34,798 bases of DNA from Kistimonas scapharcae (GTDB lineage Bacteria; Pseudomonadota; Gammaproteobacteria; Pseudomonadales; Endozoicomonadaceae): positions 1 through 34,798 of the forward strand of contig NZ_BAABFL010000453.1 in NCBI RefSeq assembly GCF_039540975.1, read 5' to 3'. A program made the position numbers and the translations under genes. The notes under the pieces were generated by a model. That model was not told the DNA's origin. It ran no database searches and saw only the letters and a program-made list of their open reading frames with translations. Every line of letters starts with the position of its first letter. Within the stretch, counting starts at the first letter, position 1. This document shows positions 16,669-25,389 of this stretch, one piece after another.

Positions 16669-17916
16669 ATGACATCGTCGTATGATTCCGGACTCCGCAT
16701 CAATGGTCAACGGCTTTGGCAATCCTTGATGGATATGGCCGAGATTGGCGCCACTGCCGGTGGCGGTTGTAACCGGCAGGCATTGACCGATGAAGACAAG
16801 CGGGGCCGAGATCTGTTGATAAGCTGGTGTGAAGACGCCGGCTGCACGGTAGCCGTGGATGAAATGGGCAATATCTTCGCCCGCCGGGAAGGCAGGCATG
16901 AGACATTGCCGCCCGTCATTACCGGCTCGCACCTGGACACCCAGCCGACCGGCGGCAAATTTGATGGCGTCTATGGCGTGCTGGCGGGCCTGGAAGTCAT
17001 GCGCACACTGCAGGAACAGGACATCCGCACTGAAGCGCCACTGGAAGTCGTGGTCTGGACCAATGAAGAAGGCGCACGGTTTTCACCAGCCATGATTGGA
17101 TCCGGTGTGTGGTCCGGAGTATTTGATCGGGATTACGCCTGGCAACGGAGCGACAAGGCCGGTATCACACTTCAACAAGCGCTGGATACCATTGGCTATA
17201 ACGGTGACGTACCTGCCAAAGCACGCCCCGTAAAAGCCGCCCTGGAACTGCATATTGAACAGGGCCCCATACTGGAGCAGAAAGAGTTACAGATTGGGGT
17301 ACTGACCGGCATCCAGGGCATGTACTGGTTTGACCTTGTCATTGAAGGCCAACCCTGCCATGCAGGCCCTACACCCATGGAACAGCGCTGTGATCCGTTT
17401 ATGGGACTATCCTCTATCACCCGGAAACTTTACCAACTGGCGGAAACCCATGCGCCATGGGCACGGGTCACCTTCGGTGATATTCGGGCGGAACCCGGTG
17501 CACGCAATACGGTGCCTGAACGTCTGGTCCTGGCGGTTGACCTTCGCCATCCGGATAAATCCGTGCTGGATGCCATGGAGAAGGCTTTTCGGGACATTGC
17601 TGAAAATGAATGCGGACGGCTGGGGCTGACACACAGCATCCATGAGGAATGGCGGTTACCACCGGTTTCCTTTGACACGCTGTGTATCAATGCGGTTCGT
17701 AAGGCTGTTGATCAACTGGACTACCCAGCCATGGAGATGGTGTCCGGTGCTGGCCACGACGCGGGCTATCTCGCCGGGGTTGCACCTACCGGCATGATCT
17801 TCGTACCCTGTGAGAAAGGGCTGTCTCACAATGAAGCAGAGCACGCGACACCGGAAGACCTGGAAGCCGGATGTAACGTGTTACTGCACGCCATGCTGGA
17901 CCTGGCACAACAATGA
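16669..17916 (+). CDS. M20-family carbamoylase / allantoate amidohydrolase
   Basis: 415 residues of the hydantoinase/carbamoylase amidase family, cytosolic two-metal amidohydrolases that remove the carbamoyl group from N-carbamoyl amino acids, allantoate, ureidoglycolate or beta-ureidopropionate. Metal ligands are visible: His88 in TGSHLDTQPTGG, Asp99 in KFDGVYGVLAG, Glu134 in TNEEGARF, His195 in ELHIEQGP and the C-terminal His in LSHNEAEHATPEDL. The dimerisation domain is inserted at about 210-325. The ATG at 16669 has GAGGT upstream. No allantoinase, hydantoinase or uracil-degradation gene is adjacent, so the substrate is open. An acyltransferase gene follows 31 bp later. Confidence 0.85.
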   Translation: MTSSYDSGLRINGQRLWQSLMDMAEIGATAGGGCNRQALTDEDKRGRDLLISWCEDAGCTVAVDEMGNIFARREGRHETLPPVITGSHLDTQPTGGKFDGVYGVLAGLEVMRTLQEQDIRTEAPLEVVVWTNEEGARFSPAMIGSGVWSGVFDRDYAWQRSDKAGITLQQALDTIGYNGDVPAKARPVKAALELHIEQGPILEQKELQIGVLTGIQGMYWFDLVIEGQPCHAGPTPMEQRCDPFMGLSSITRKLYQLAETHAPWARVTFGDIRAEPGARNTVPERLVLAVDLRHPDKSVLDAMEKAFRDIAENECGRLGLTHSIHEEWRLPPVSFDTLCINAVRKAVDQLDYPAMEMVSGAGHDAGYLAGVAPTGMIFVPCEKGLSHNEAEHATPEDLEAGCNVLLHAMLDLAQQ

Positions 17917-17947
17917 TTTTTACGCATAACACTTGAGGAACACCTGT

Positions 17948-18886
17948 TTGAAGACCCTTCTTGTTTACCTTGCCATGGGCATTGCACGCCTGATCGCATG
18001 GATGCCGCTATCGGTAGCTCATGCCCTTGGCACCGGTTTCGGCTGGCTGAGCTGGCGGTTAAACAACCGCCGAACGAAAATCAGCCGAACCAACATCCAG
18101 TTGTGCTATCCACAGCTCAGCGACAGTGACCGCGAGTCACTGCTGAAGCAGAGCATGATCGAATCCGGCAAAACCCTGTTCGAAGCGGGCATGACCTGGT
18201 TCTGGCCACTGGAAAAAGTCGATCGGATGATTACACACGTCACCGGTATGGAGCATCTTCAGAAAGCGCTCGACGATGACAAGGGCATCATTCTGATTCT
18301 GCCGCATCATGGCACCTGGGAGATTCTCAATCATTTCCTGCGCCATCACCTGTACATGTACGCCATGTACAAACCGGCCAAGATCAAGGCGCTGGACCGG
18401 TGGATCTATCGCTCCAGAAGCCGGGTCAAGGTCGGTTTGATTCCCGCCAACGTTACCGGTGTCAAAACACTGCACCGTGTACTGCGGGAAAAGGCAGTTG
18501 TTGCTGTTCTTCCTGATCAGGAACCCGGCCCAAAAAGCGGCGTCTTTGCCCCTTTCTTTGGCGAACAGGCCTGGACGGGCAAACTGGTCAACAACCTTGC
18601 CAGTACTCACCCTGCGGCATTACTGAGCATGTACGCCAGACGGCGTGATAATGGTGGTTATGAGGTCGTTATCAAACCGGCGCCAGAGACGATCAGGGAT
18701 AAAGATCCCGCTATTGCTGCAACCGCGATGAACGCCTCCATCGAAGCGTGCATCAACGAATGTCCGACAATGTACCAATGGAATTACGCACGTTTCAAAA
18801 CACGTCCGGAAGGCAAAGAAAAGCTCTATCGGTTCAAGCGTAAGCACCGTAAAGCACAAAAGGCCCAGGCACGGATTGCCACCTGA
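17948..18886 (+). CDS. LpxL/HtrB-type lipid A acyltransferase family protein
   Basis: 312 residues from a TTG start at 17948, chosen because TGAGGAA (17934-17940) sits seven bases upstream; another in-frame TTG at 17933 has no site. An N-terminal hydrophobic helix is followed by the HX4E catalytic motif in LPHHGTWE (His120, Glu125) and by LPDQEPGPKSGVFAPFFG, both typical of LpxL/LpxM and related lysophospholipid acyltransferases that add secondary acyl chains to lipid A at the inner membrane. The C-terminus is very basic (RFKRKHRKAQKAQARI). Family is firm, acyl position unknown. It may be co-transcribed with the amidohydrolase gene. A structured repeat follows. Confidence 0.85.
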   Translation: MKTLLVYLAMGIARLIAWMPLSVAHALGTGFGWLSWRLNNRRTKISRTNIQLCYPQLSDSDRESLLKQSMIESGKTLFEAGMTWFWPLEKVDRMITHVTGMEHLQKALDDDKGIILILPHHGTWEILNHFLRHHLYMYAMYKPAKIKALDRWIYRSRSRVKVGLIPANVTGVKTLHRVLREKAVVAVLPDQEPGPKSGVFAPFFGEQAWTGKLVNNLASTHPAALLSMYARRRDNGGYEVVIKPAPETIRDKDPAIAATAMNASIEACINECPTMYQWNYARFKTRPEGKEKLYRFKRKHRKAQKAQARIAT

Positions 18887-18913
18887 TAGATCGAGGATAA
18901 GACGAACTTGCAA

Positions 18914-19022
18914 GCCGGTATCGGCCATACCCGTTTGCAGCAGCGGCAGGGATGCCGCGGGAGTGTCGCCGGGCAGGAAAGCCCGTCGACACGGGCGTAA
19001 AACGGGTATGGCCGATACCGGC
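18914..19022. repeat. Structured extragenic repeat, copy A (three-way junction)
   Basis: A perfect 23-bp inverted repeat (18914-18936 with 19000-19022) encloses a 63-nt core with two hairpins. Hairpin 1 is GCGGCA/TGCCGC with loop GGGA (18943-18958). Hairpin 2 is GTGTCG..CGGGC with GCCCG..CGACAC and loop AGGAAA (18963-18993). The core starts GCAGCAGCGGCA, as in copy B. It lies between the convergent acyltransferase and yqhA genes and could act as a bidirectional terminator or a transposed repeat. Confidence 0.85.
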
Positions 19023-19052
19023 ATACCCGTCACTACAACACCACAGACACAC

Positions 19053-19583
19053 TTAACGCTCGTGAATAATCACACTTTGCTGTTTCTTGGAACGTCCCAG
19101 CAAACGATCCTGAACCGCCATACCTACCGCTGAAACCACAAACGTCAGGTGCACGATGACATACCACATGATCTTGTCATCCGGCGTATTGCTGGCATTC
19201 ATAAACACCCGCAGCAGGTGAATGGATGAGATGGCCACGATCGATGTCGCCAGCTTTGCCTTCAGCGAATCGGCATCCATTTTGCCCAGCCAGGCGAGTT
19301 TTTCACGCTCTACCTCACCCACTTCCAGCCGTGAGACGAAATTCTCATAGCCACTGAACATCACCATCAATGCCAATCCACTGACCAGCACCAGGTCGAC
19401 CATGCCAAGGATATGGAGAATCAAATCACGTTCAGGCATTTCCAGCAGATGTGAGTACAAGAGCCACACATCCTGAAAGAACTTGATCAGGACAGCCAGC
19501 AGAATCAGCGACAGCCCAAGGTAAAGTGGCGCCAGAAGCCAGCGCGCCGCGTAAATACAGGTATCAAAAAATTTCTCTATCAT
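19053..19583 (-). CDS. yqhA: YqhA/UPF0114 family membrane protein
   Basis: 176 residues with four transmembrane helices, matching the UPF0114 (TIGR00645) family. Signature stretches are ARWLLAPLYLGLSLILL, then MVDLVLVSGLALMVMFSGYENFVS and LKAKLATSIVAISSIHLLRVFM. The function is unknown; members are conserved inner-membrane proteins. The ATG at 19583 has a GGGGGA site that is locked in a 10-bp hairpin (see 19587-19616), suggesting translational control. It converges on the acyltransferase gene across repeat copy A and lies downstream of the aap genes, perhaps with its own promoter. Confidence 0.9.
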   Translation of the reverse strand: MIEKFFDTCIYAARWLLAPLYLGLSLILLAVLIKFFQDVWLLYSHLLEMPERDLILHILGMVDLVLVSGLALMVMFSGYENFVSRLEVGEVEREKLAWLGKMDADSLKAKLATSIVAISSIHLLRVFMNASNTPDDKIMWYVIVHLTFVVSAVGMAVQDRLLGRSKKQQSVIIHER

Positions 19584-19586
19584 GGT

Positions 19587-19616
19587 CCCCCACCAGAAAG
19601 CCTAAACTGGCGGGGG
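19587..19616 (-). promoter_or_regulatory. Hairpin that covers the yqhA ribosome-binding site
   Basis: On the yqhA mRNA, CCCCCGCCAG (19616-19607) pairs with CTGGTGGGGG (19596-19587) across a 10-nt loop, with one G-U pair. The right arm contains the Shine-Dalgarno GGGGGA, four bases before the ATG, so ribosome access would need the stem to open. Confidence 0.6.
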
Positions 19617-19702
19617 ATAAAATACCCGATGAAACGCGGAAAAAACAGAAAAACAGGACAGCGATTCAGTCCACGTTCAGGCAAAACTCCGCTTTAACCT
19701 GT

Positions 19703-20473
19703 TCAATGACTCAATATCTGCCCGAGGAACAGCCGGGTTCGTTCTGATTGTGGCTGGTTGAAGAATCTGTCCGGATCATTCTCTTCAATGATCTGCCCAC
19801 CATCCATGAAGATCACCCGATCAGCCACCGTCTTGGCAAACCCCATTTCATGGGTGACACACAGCATGGTCATGCCCTCTTCTGCCAACTCCACCATGAC
19901 ATCCAGCACTTCCTTGATCATTTCCGGATCAAGGGCAGAGGTTGGTTCATCAAACAGCATGACACTGGGATTCATGCAGAGACTGCGGGCTATGGCAACA
20001 CGCTGCTGCTGCCCGCCGGATAACTGACCCGGATATTTATCGGCCTGATCGGGAATCCGGACACGTTCGAGATATTTCATCGCAATTTCATCCGCTTCCT
20101 TTTTGGGCATTTTGTGTACCCAGATCAAACCCAGTGTACAGTTCTCACGAACCGTCAGATGGGGAAACAGATTAAAGTGTTGAAAAACCATCCCCACATC
20201 TTTGCGTATGTGTTCAATATTTTTAAGGTCGTTGGTGAGCGGGACACCGCCAACCGTGATATCACCTTCCTGGTGCTCTTCCAGCCGGTTAATACAGCGA
20301 ATCATGGTCGATTTGCCTGAGCCGGATGGACCACAGATAACAATCCGTTCTCCCCGACGTACGGTCAGGTTGATATCCTTCAGCACATGGAAATCACCGT
20401 ACCACTTGTTAACGTTACTCAGTTCAATGACAGGCTCAGCCGTTGGTTCAACCTGTGATTCTGTTGCATCCAT
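19703..20473 (-). CDS. aapP: Polar amino-acid ABC transporter, ATP-binding subunit
   Basis: 256 residues. Walker A GPSGSGKST (48-56), Q-loop VFQHFNLFPHLT, signature LSGGQQQRVAIARSL (151-165), Walker B VMLFDEPTSALDP (171-183) and the switch His in CVTHEMGFA are all intact. Sequence and gene order match the AapP/GlnQ class that powers uptake of glutamate, glutamine, aspartate and other L-amino acids. It is the last gene of the aapJ-aapJ-aapQ-aapM-aapP cluster, 44 bp after aapM. The N-terminal 15 residues (MDATESQVEPTAEPV) are an extension before the ABC fold. Symbol is by family and synteny. Confidence 0.92.
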   Translation of the reverse strand: MDATESQVEPTAEPVIELSNVNKWYGDFHVLKDINLTVRRGERIVICGPSGSGKSTMIRCINRLEEHQEGDITVGGVPLTNDLKNIEHIRKDVGMVFQHFNLFPHLTVRENCTLGLIWVHKMPKKEADEIAMKYLERVRIPDQADKYPGQLSGGQQQRVAIARSLCMNPSVMLFDEPTSALDPEMIKEVLDVMVELAEEGMTMLCVTHEMGFAKTVADRVIFMDGGQIIEENDPDRFFNQPQSERTRLFLGQILSH

Positions 20474-20517
20474 AGAGACATCCCCACCCTTTTTTATTCT
20501 GATTAAACTTGAGACTG

Positions 20518-21615
20518 TCAGCTGTTCTTATGGCCTGTATCGAGTTTACGCTCCAGTGCAAGACTGTAACGGGACATTCCAAAGCAGAAAGCCCAGAAGA
20601 CAAATCCCGCAAACAGATATCCCTCTGAGGCAAATCCAAGCCATTTGGGGTCATTCAACCCCGCCTGAACAATCGCCAGCAAATCAAACAGCCCAATAAT
20701 CAATACCAGACTGGTGTCTTTAAATAGGGCAACAAACGTATTCACGATGCCGGGGATACAAATCTTCAACACTTGTGGCATAACCACCAACCCCATGCCT
20801 CGCCAGTAACCCAGACCAATAGCAGCGGCCGCTTCATACTGTCCCTTGGGAATCGCCTGCATACCGCCACGGATAACTTCCGCCAATAACGCCGCCTCAA
20901 ACAGGATGAGGCCAATCATGGCTCTGACCAGTTTGTTAAGATCAATCTCTTCGGGGACAAACAACGGCAACATCACCGACGCCATGAACAGGATGGTGAT
21001 CAAGGGTACGCCACGCCAGACTTCAATAAAAACGACAGATAGCGCACGAATTAATGGCATGTCACTGCGCCTTCCCAGCGCCAGCAAAATACCAGCGGGC
21101 AGTGCAAAGACCATACCGACAAGCGCCAACACCAGGGTCAACATCAGACCGCCCCAGTAATGGGTTTCAACAACGGAAAATCCGGGACCACCATAGAGCA
21201 GCCACCAGGAACTCACCGGAAATCCGGTAAGAAACCAAAGCGCCCCCCATTGCCGTGCAGGCATGCGGTCCCATAACACCCAGACGATCACAACCGTCAG
21301 CTGTACAAAAAACAGGTTGACCCGCCAAAGCTCACTGTCAGGATAAAAACCATAGATAAACTGCTGCAGACGTGAGCTAATGAACACCCAGCAGGCGCCA
21401 CCACTGTCACAGTCCATGCGGCTATCACCCAGCCAGTCTGCATCTATCAACGCCCATTGAACGAAAGGCGCAAGGGTAAACCAGAGAAACGCCAGCCCTG
21501 CCAGTGTCAGCACAGTATTGACCGGCCCATCAAACAGATTGTCTCTCAACCACCCCACAATCCCTCTGCGGGCAACGGGCGCAGGCCGATCCGGTAATGT
21601 CTTGTCATTCACCAT
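20518..21615 (-). CDS. aapM: Polar amino-acid ABC transporter permease AapM
   Basis: 365 residues with about eight transmembrane helices. The binding-protein-dependent permease domain lies in the C-terminal two thirds, with the coupling-helix (EAA) motif at about EAAAAIGLGYWRGMGLVVMP. The N-terminal region, including the large periplasmic segment with Cys-containing DCDSGGACW, is typical of AapM-type long permeases. It pairs with AapQ to form the channel. It begins 5 bp downstream of aapQ and ends 44 bp before aapP. Substrate range is inferred from the family. Confidence 0.9.
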   Translation of the reverse strand: MVNDKTLPDRPAPVARRGIVGWLRDNLFDGPVNTVLTLAGLAFLWFTLAPFVQWALIDADWLGDSRMDCDSGGACWVFISSRLQQFIYGFYPDSELWRVNLFFVQLTVVIVWVLWDRMPARQWGALWFLTGFPVSSWWLLYGGPGFSVVETHYWGGLMLTLVLALVGMVFALPAGILLALGRRSDMPLIRALSVVFIEVWRGVPLITILFMASVMLPLFVPEEIDLNKLVRAMIGLILFEAALLAEVIRGGMQAIPKGQYEAAAAIGLGYWRGMGLVVMPQVLKICIPGIVNTFVALFKDTSLVLIIGLFDLLAIVQAGLNDPKWLGFASEGYLFAGFVFWAFCFGMSRYSLALERKLDTGHKNS

Positions 21616-21620
21616 TATGC

Positions 21621-22805
21621 TTATTTCTCCACCAGCGCCATTTTACGGTTGTAGAGATTCATCAATAGCGACACCAGCAGGCTCATCATGAGATAAACAG
21701 CCATGGTCATGCCGATGATTTCTATGGCCTGTCCGGTTTGATTCAGCGTTGTCCCCATAAACACACTGACCATATCCGGATAACCAATAGCCGTTGCCAG
21801 GGATGAGTTCTTGATCAGGTTCATGTAGTGGGTAGACAGTGGCGGAATAATCACCCGCATGGCCTGGGGAATAATCACCAGCCGCAACGTTCGCCCCCGC
21901 GAAAGCCCCAGCGCATGGGCCGCTTCAGTTTGCCCCTTGTTGACCGCTTCAATACCGGAACGGACATTTTCAGCAATATACGACGCGGTATAGAAAACAA
22001 GCCCCAGCAGCAATGCCATCAATTCCGGCAAGACAGTGATTCCGCCCCGAAAGTTAAACCCTTTCAGTTGTGGAGACTCCCACACCACAATGTTTTGTCC
22101 GAATAGCATGACAAGCACAGGTAAACCCAACAGCAGGGCAATGGACACAAGTGCAACAGGCAACGTCTGTCCTGTCTGACGCTGACGGCACCGACTCCAG
22201 AATACCAGCAGAATACTGGCAGCTATTGCCAGGAACAGCGCGGCAGCCAACCAAGCGGCTCCCGACTGAAACAGTGGTTCAGGGACATACAAACCCCGAA
22301 CATTGAGAAACATACTTTCCCCTAATGACAGGCTTTGTCGTGGTGATGGCAGGATTCGCAATACCGCAAAATACCAGAACATGATTTGCAGCAGGACGGG
22401 AATATTGCGAAAAATCTCGATATAGGCACCACAGAGGCGGGAAACCAACCAGTTGCCCGACAATCGCCCAACACCGACAAGAAAACCAACGACTGTCGAA
22501 AGGATAATGCCCAAAATAGAAACCAGAATGGTATTGAGCAGACCCACAATAAACGTACGACCAAAGCTATGGGATTCATCAAAATCAATCAGGGTTTGCG
22601 TAATGCCAAAACCTGCGGATTGATCCAGAAAATCAAACCCGGTTGTAATCCCACGTTTTTCAAGGTTGGTGACCGTATTATCAACAATCACAATCACCAT
22701 GAAAACGACAACTGCCGCCACGATCACCTGAAACAACAGGGCGCGTTTATCGGGATCATTCCAGAAACGGGTTTTCATGTTGTTATGGGAAGCTTTTACA
22801 CCCAT
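21621..22805 (-). CDS. aapQ: Polar amino-acid ABC transporter permease AapQ
   Basis: 394 residues with about eight helices. The permease domain contains FGRTFIVGLLNTILVSILGII and SGNWLVSRLCGAYIEIFRNIPVLLQ in the N-terminal half. The EAA coupling motif EAAHALGLSRGRTLRLVIIPQ is near residue 290-310. The insertion between helices characteristic of AapQ is present. ATG 22805 has GAGGG six bases upstream. The leader between aapJ and aapQ is about 300 bp and holds repeat copy B, so expression of the permeases may be set lower than that of the binding proteins. Confidence 0.9.
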   Translation of the reverse strand: MGVKASHNNMKTRFWNDPDKRALLFQVIVAAVVVFMVIVIVDNTVTNLEKRGITTGFDFLDQSAGFGITQTLIDFDESHSFGRTFIVGLLNTILVSILGIILSTVVGFLVGVGRLSGNWLVSRLCGAYIEIFRNIPVLLQIMFWYFAVLRILPSPRQSLSLGESMFLNVRGLYVPEPLFQSGAAWLAAALFLAIAASILLVFWSRCRQRQTGQTLPVALVSIALLLGLPVLVMLFGQNIVVWESPQLKGFNFRGGITVLPELMALLLGLVFYTASYIAENVRSGIEAVNKGQTEAAHALGLSRGRTLRLVIIPQAMRVIIPPLSTHYMNLIKNSSLATAIGYPDMVSVFMGTTLNQTGQAIEIIGMTMAVYLMMSLLVSLLMNLYNRKMALVEK

Positions 22806-22956
22806 TCCTGCTCCCTCTTGAAATAGCTGCTAGGCAATATTGGTTCTATCCGAAAGCGACGAGCGACACAGGTCAAAAGAACAATCCGCTGTCGCATTAT
22901 TATTGTTATTCATTACCACTGACTCAGCATAACCTGACGACAGCAATGACGTTGCT

Positions 22957-23060
22957 GCCAGCAGAGGTGTCACGCTGCAGCAGCGGCAAGGACTGCCGCG
23001 GTAGCTCCGCAGGGTCAGGAAGACCCTTCGGAGCGGCGAAAGCGTGACACCTCCGCTGGC
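22957..23060. repeat. Structured extragenic repeat, copy B (three-way junction)
   Basis: A 20-bp inverted repeat (22957-22976 with 23041-23060, one G-U) encloses a 64-nt core starting GCAGCAGCGGCA. Hairpin 1 is GCGGCA/TGCCGC with loop AGGAC (22983-22999). Hairpin 2 is GCTCCG..GGGTC with GACCC..CGGAGC and loop AGGAA (23004-23034). The architecture equals copy A, while the outer arms and the hairpin-2 stem differ and still pair. It sits inside the aap operon between aapJ and aapQ. Confidence 0.85.
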
Positions 23061-23106
23061 GGCTTCCCGGTAGCCTGACTAAACGAAAACCACCGGATAC
23101 CTCGAC

Positions 23107-24159
23107 TTACCGGAAAGGCGGTGCATAAAGAATCCCACCCTGGTTCCAGAGCGAGTTGATTCCCCGGGCCACCTTCAGGGGTGATTTATCCCCCACATTC
23201 CGTTCAAAAATTTCGCCGTAATTACCCACCTGCTTCACGATCTGATAGGCCCAGTCATCAGACAGTCCCAGTCCTTTGCCGCCGGGGCCATCGGAGCCCA
23301 TAAACCGGGCAACTGCCGGGTTGGTGGATTTCTGCATTTTGTCGACATTCATGGAATTGATATCGAGTTCCTCGGCATTGACCAGTGCGAAGAGGGTCCA
23401 TTTCACGATATTGAGCCACTGATCATCGCCCTGCCGTACGACCGGCCCCAGTGGCTCTTTGGAAATCACTTCTGGCAGAACAACAGCACTGGCAGGCTTT
23501 GCCAGACGCAAACGCTGACCATAGAGACCTGACTGGTCAGCGGTCAGCACATCACAACGCCCCGATTCAAACCCTTTTACGGTCTGGTCAGCGGTATCAT
23601 AATTGACGGCCTCATATTCCATCCCGTGCTGACGGAAATAATCCGCCAGGTTCAATTCGGTGGTACTGCCAGAAAGGACACAAACGGCCGCACCATCCAG
23701 TTCACGAACGCTCCTTACTCCCAGGCTTTTACTAACCATAAAGCCCTGTCCGTCATAATAGGCAACACCCGCAAAATTCAGACCAAGAGTATTATCGCGG
23801 GTCTGAGTCCAGGTGGTGTTACGGGACAGTACATCAATCTCGCCGGATTGCAGGGCAGTGAATCGCTCCTTTGAGGTCAGCGGGGTATAACGAACCTTGC
23901 TCTTGTCACCAAGTACCGCTGCAGCTATTGACTGACAAACCTCGACATCCAGACCTGACCAGTTGCCTTTCTCATCCGGCGCAGAAAAACCAGGCAACCC
24001 GGTATTCACGCCACACTGCAGATAGCCACGCTCTTTTACAGATTCCAGTGTTGAGGCGCCCATCGCCATGGTGGATATTGAGCCCAGAGCAAGGGCAGCA
24101 CCGGCCAACCATGAACGGCGTCGGCTTTTGACAGGGGTGCGATCAATGTTTGCTTTCAT
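23107..24159 (-). CDS. aapJ: Amino-acid ABC transporter substrate-binding protein (AapJ paralogue 2)
   Basis: 350 residues from ATG 24159, chosen because it follows AGGA at good spacing and gives a twin-Arg-like signal region (KSRRRSWLAGAALALGS, then AMGAS). The frame is open to 24243, but that extension has no signal. The mature protein is a periplasmic binding fold: ERGYLQCGVNTGLPGFSAPD, then SRNTTWTQTRD, GLYGQRLRLAKPA and VGNYGEIFERNVG. It binds L-amino acids for AapQMP. It is one of two adjacent paralogues that both end GGILYAPPFR. The gap of 300 bp before aapQ contains repeat copy B. Confidence 0.9.
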   Translation of the reverse strand: MKANIDRTPVKSRRRSWLAGAALALGSISTMAMGASTLESVKERGYLQCGVNTGLPGFSAPDEKGNWSGLDVEVCQSIAAAVLGDKSKVRYTPLTSKERFTALQSGEIDVLSRNTTWTQTRDNTLGLNFAGVAYYDGQGFMVSKSLGVRSVRELDGAAVCVLSGSTTELNLADYFRQHGMEYEAVNYDTADQTVKGFESGRCDVLTADQSGLYGQRLRLAKPASAVVLPEVISKEPLGPVVRQGDDQWLNIVKWTLFALVNAEELDINSMNVDKMQKSTNPAVARFMGSDGPGGKGLGLSDDWAYQIVKQVGNYGEIFERNVGDKSPLKVARGINSLWNQGGILYAPPFR

Positions 24160-24261
24160 GTCCCATTCCTGTGTTTTTCTTGTTGTGTTCTTTTTCAGCA
24201 TGTCCGTAATGCAAGTTACAGGCCAGACAACTTTCTTAATCATGGTGACCTTGTCGCTACC

Positions 24262-25269
24262 TTACCGGAACGGCGGCGCGTATAAAATCCCCCCGTCTCG
24301 CCATAGCGCATTGAGACTCCGATCCATTAACAAGGGTGAAAGAATCCCCAGATTTCGCTCGAATATTTCTCCATAATTGCCGACTTGACCAATGACCTGC
24401 CCGGTCCAGTCCTTCGGTAGCCCCATGCTGTCAGCCGGTATCGACATTTCAAGGAAACGTTCCACAGCCGGACCACGCGGACGCTGTGCAATTGTTTTCT
24501 TCGCCAACCCCAGCTCCTCACCATTGATTAACGCAGCCAGTGTCCAGCGCACAATATTGAACCACTGGGCATCGCCCTGCCGGACAACCGGCCCCAACGG
24601 TTCCTTGGAAATCATATCGGGTAAGACAACCGCCTCTGTGGGTTTTTTCAGGCGTAAACGAAGGGCATAGAGTTGCGACTGATCGGATGTGACGACATCA
24701 CACCGCCCATCCCTGAACGCACTGGCAACCGCATCATAGTTTTTCATGACAACCGGACGGTAGGTTTGCCCCTGTTGCTGAAACCAGTCAGCCAAGTTCA
24801 GTTCCGTGGTTGTTCCTGCGATCACGCAAATTGAGGCATCATCCAGTTCGGTCGCACGTCGGATTCGTTGCTTTTTCCAGACCAGGAATCCCTGACCATC
24901 GTGGTAACTGATACCCGCAAAGTCCAAACCCAGCGCAGTATCACGGGAAAGTGTCCAAGTGGTATTTCGGGAAAGCAGGTCAATAGCGCCAGACTGCAAG
25001 GCGGTGAAACGCTCCTGCGCATCCAGTGGAATAAAACGTACGGCATCGGCATCCCTTAAAGCAGCCGCTGCGACAGCACGACAGAAATCCACATCAAATC
25101 CCTGCCACTGTCCCTGATCATCCTGCGAGGCAAACCCCGGCAAACCCGGATGAACACCACAGCGCAGGAAACCCCGTTCCTTGACTGTCGCCAGCGTGCC
25201 AGACCATACGGTGAGCGGTGTCAGGATCAAAAATACCAGGGCTGCAATACGATACCAAAACGGAATCAT
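24262..25269 (-). CDS. aapJ: Amino-acid ABC transporter substrate-binding protein (AapJ paralogue 1)
   Basis: 335 residues, first gene of the aap cluster. A cleavable signal (IPFWYRIAALVFLILTPL, then VWSG) leads to the mature sequence ERGFLRCGVHPGLPGFAS, then GFDVDFCRAVAAAAL, LLSRNTTWTLSRD and QVGNYGEIFERNLG. Compared with the 23107-24159 paralogue it keeps the same fold but differs in pocket-lining segments, so the two may have different amino-acid preferences. No large terminator separates them. It is divergent from folM, with a 187-bp gap that contains both promoters. Confidence 0.9.
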   Translation of the reverse strand: MIPFWYRIAALVFLILTPLTVWSGTLATVKERGFLRCGVHPGLPGFASQDDQGQWQGFDVDFCRAVAAAALRDADAVRFIPLDAQERFTALQSGAIDLLSRNTTWTLSRDTALGLDFAGISYHDGQGFLVWKKQRIRRATELDDASICVIAGTTTELNLADWFQQQGQTYRPVVMKNYDAVASAFRDGRCDVVTSDQSQLYALRLRLKKPTEAVVLPDMISKEPLGPVVRQGDAQWFNIVRWTLAALINGEELGLAKKTIAQRPRGPAVERFLEMSIPADSMGLPKDWTGQVIGQVGNYGEIFERNLGILSPLLMDRSLNALWRDGGILYAPPFR

Positions 25270-25389
25270 GGCATGTTGTCTTTTTTATTTTTGGTTTTTT
25301 GCACAGCTGCCAACCTTAGCGTTTTTTCGCATTATGAAGCAATCCACGTTGCCTCCCTCTGTCCTGATTTCCCACGGGAACTGCCGGGA

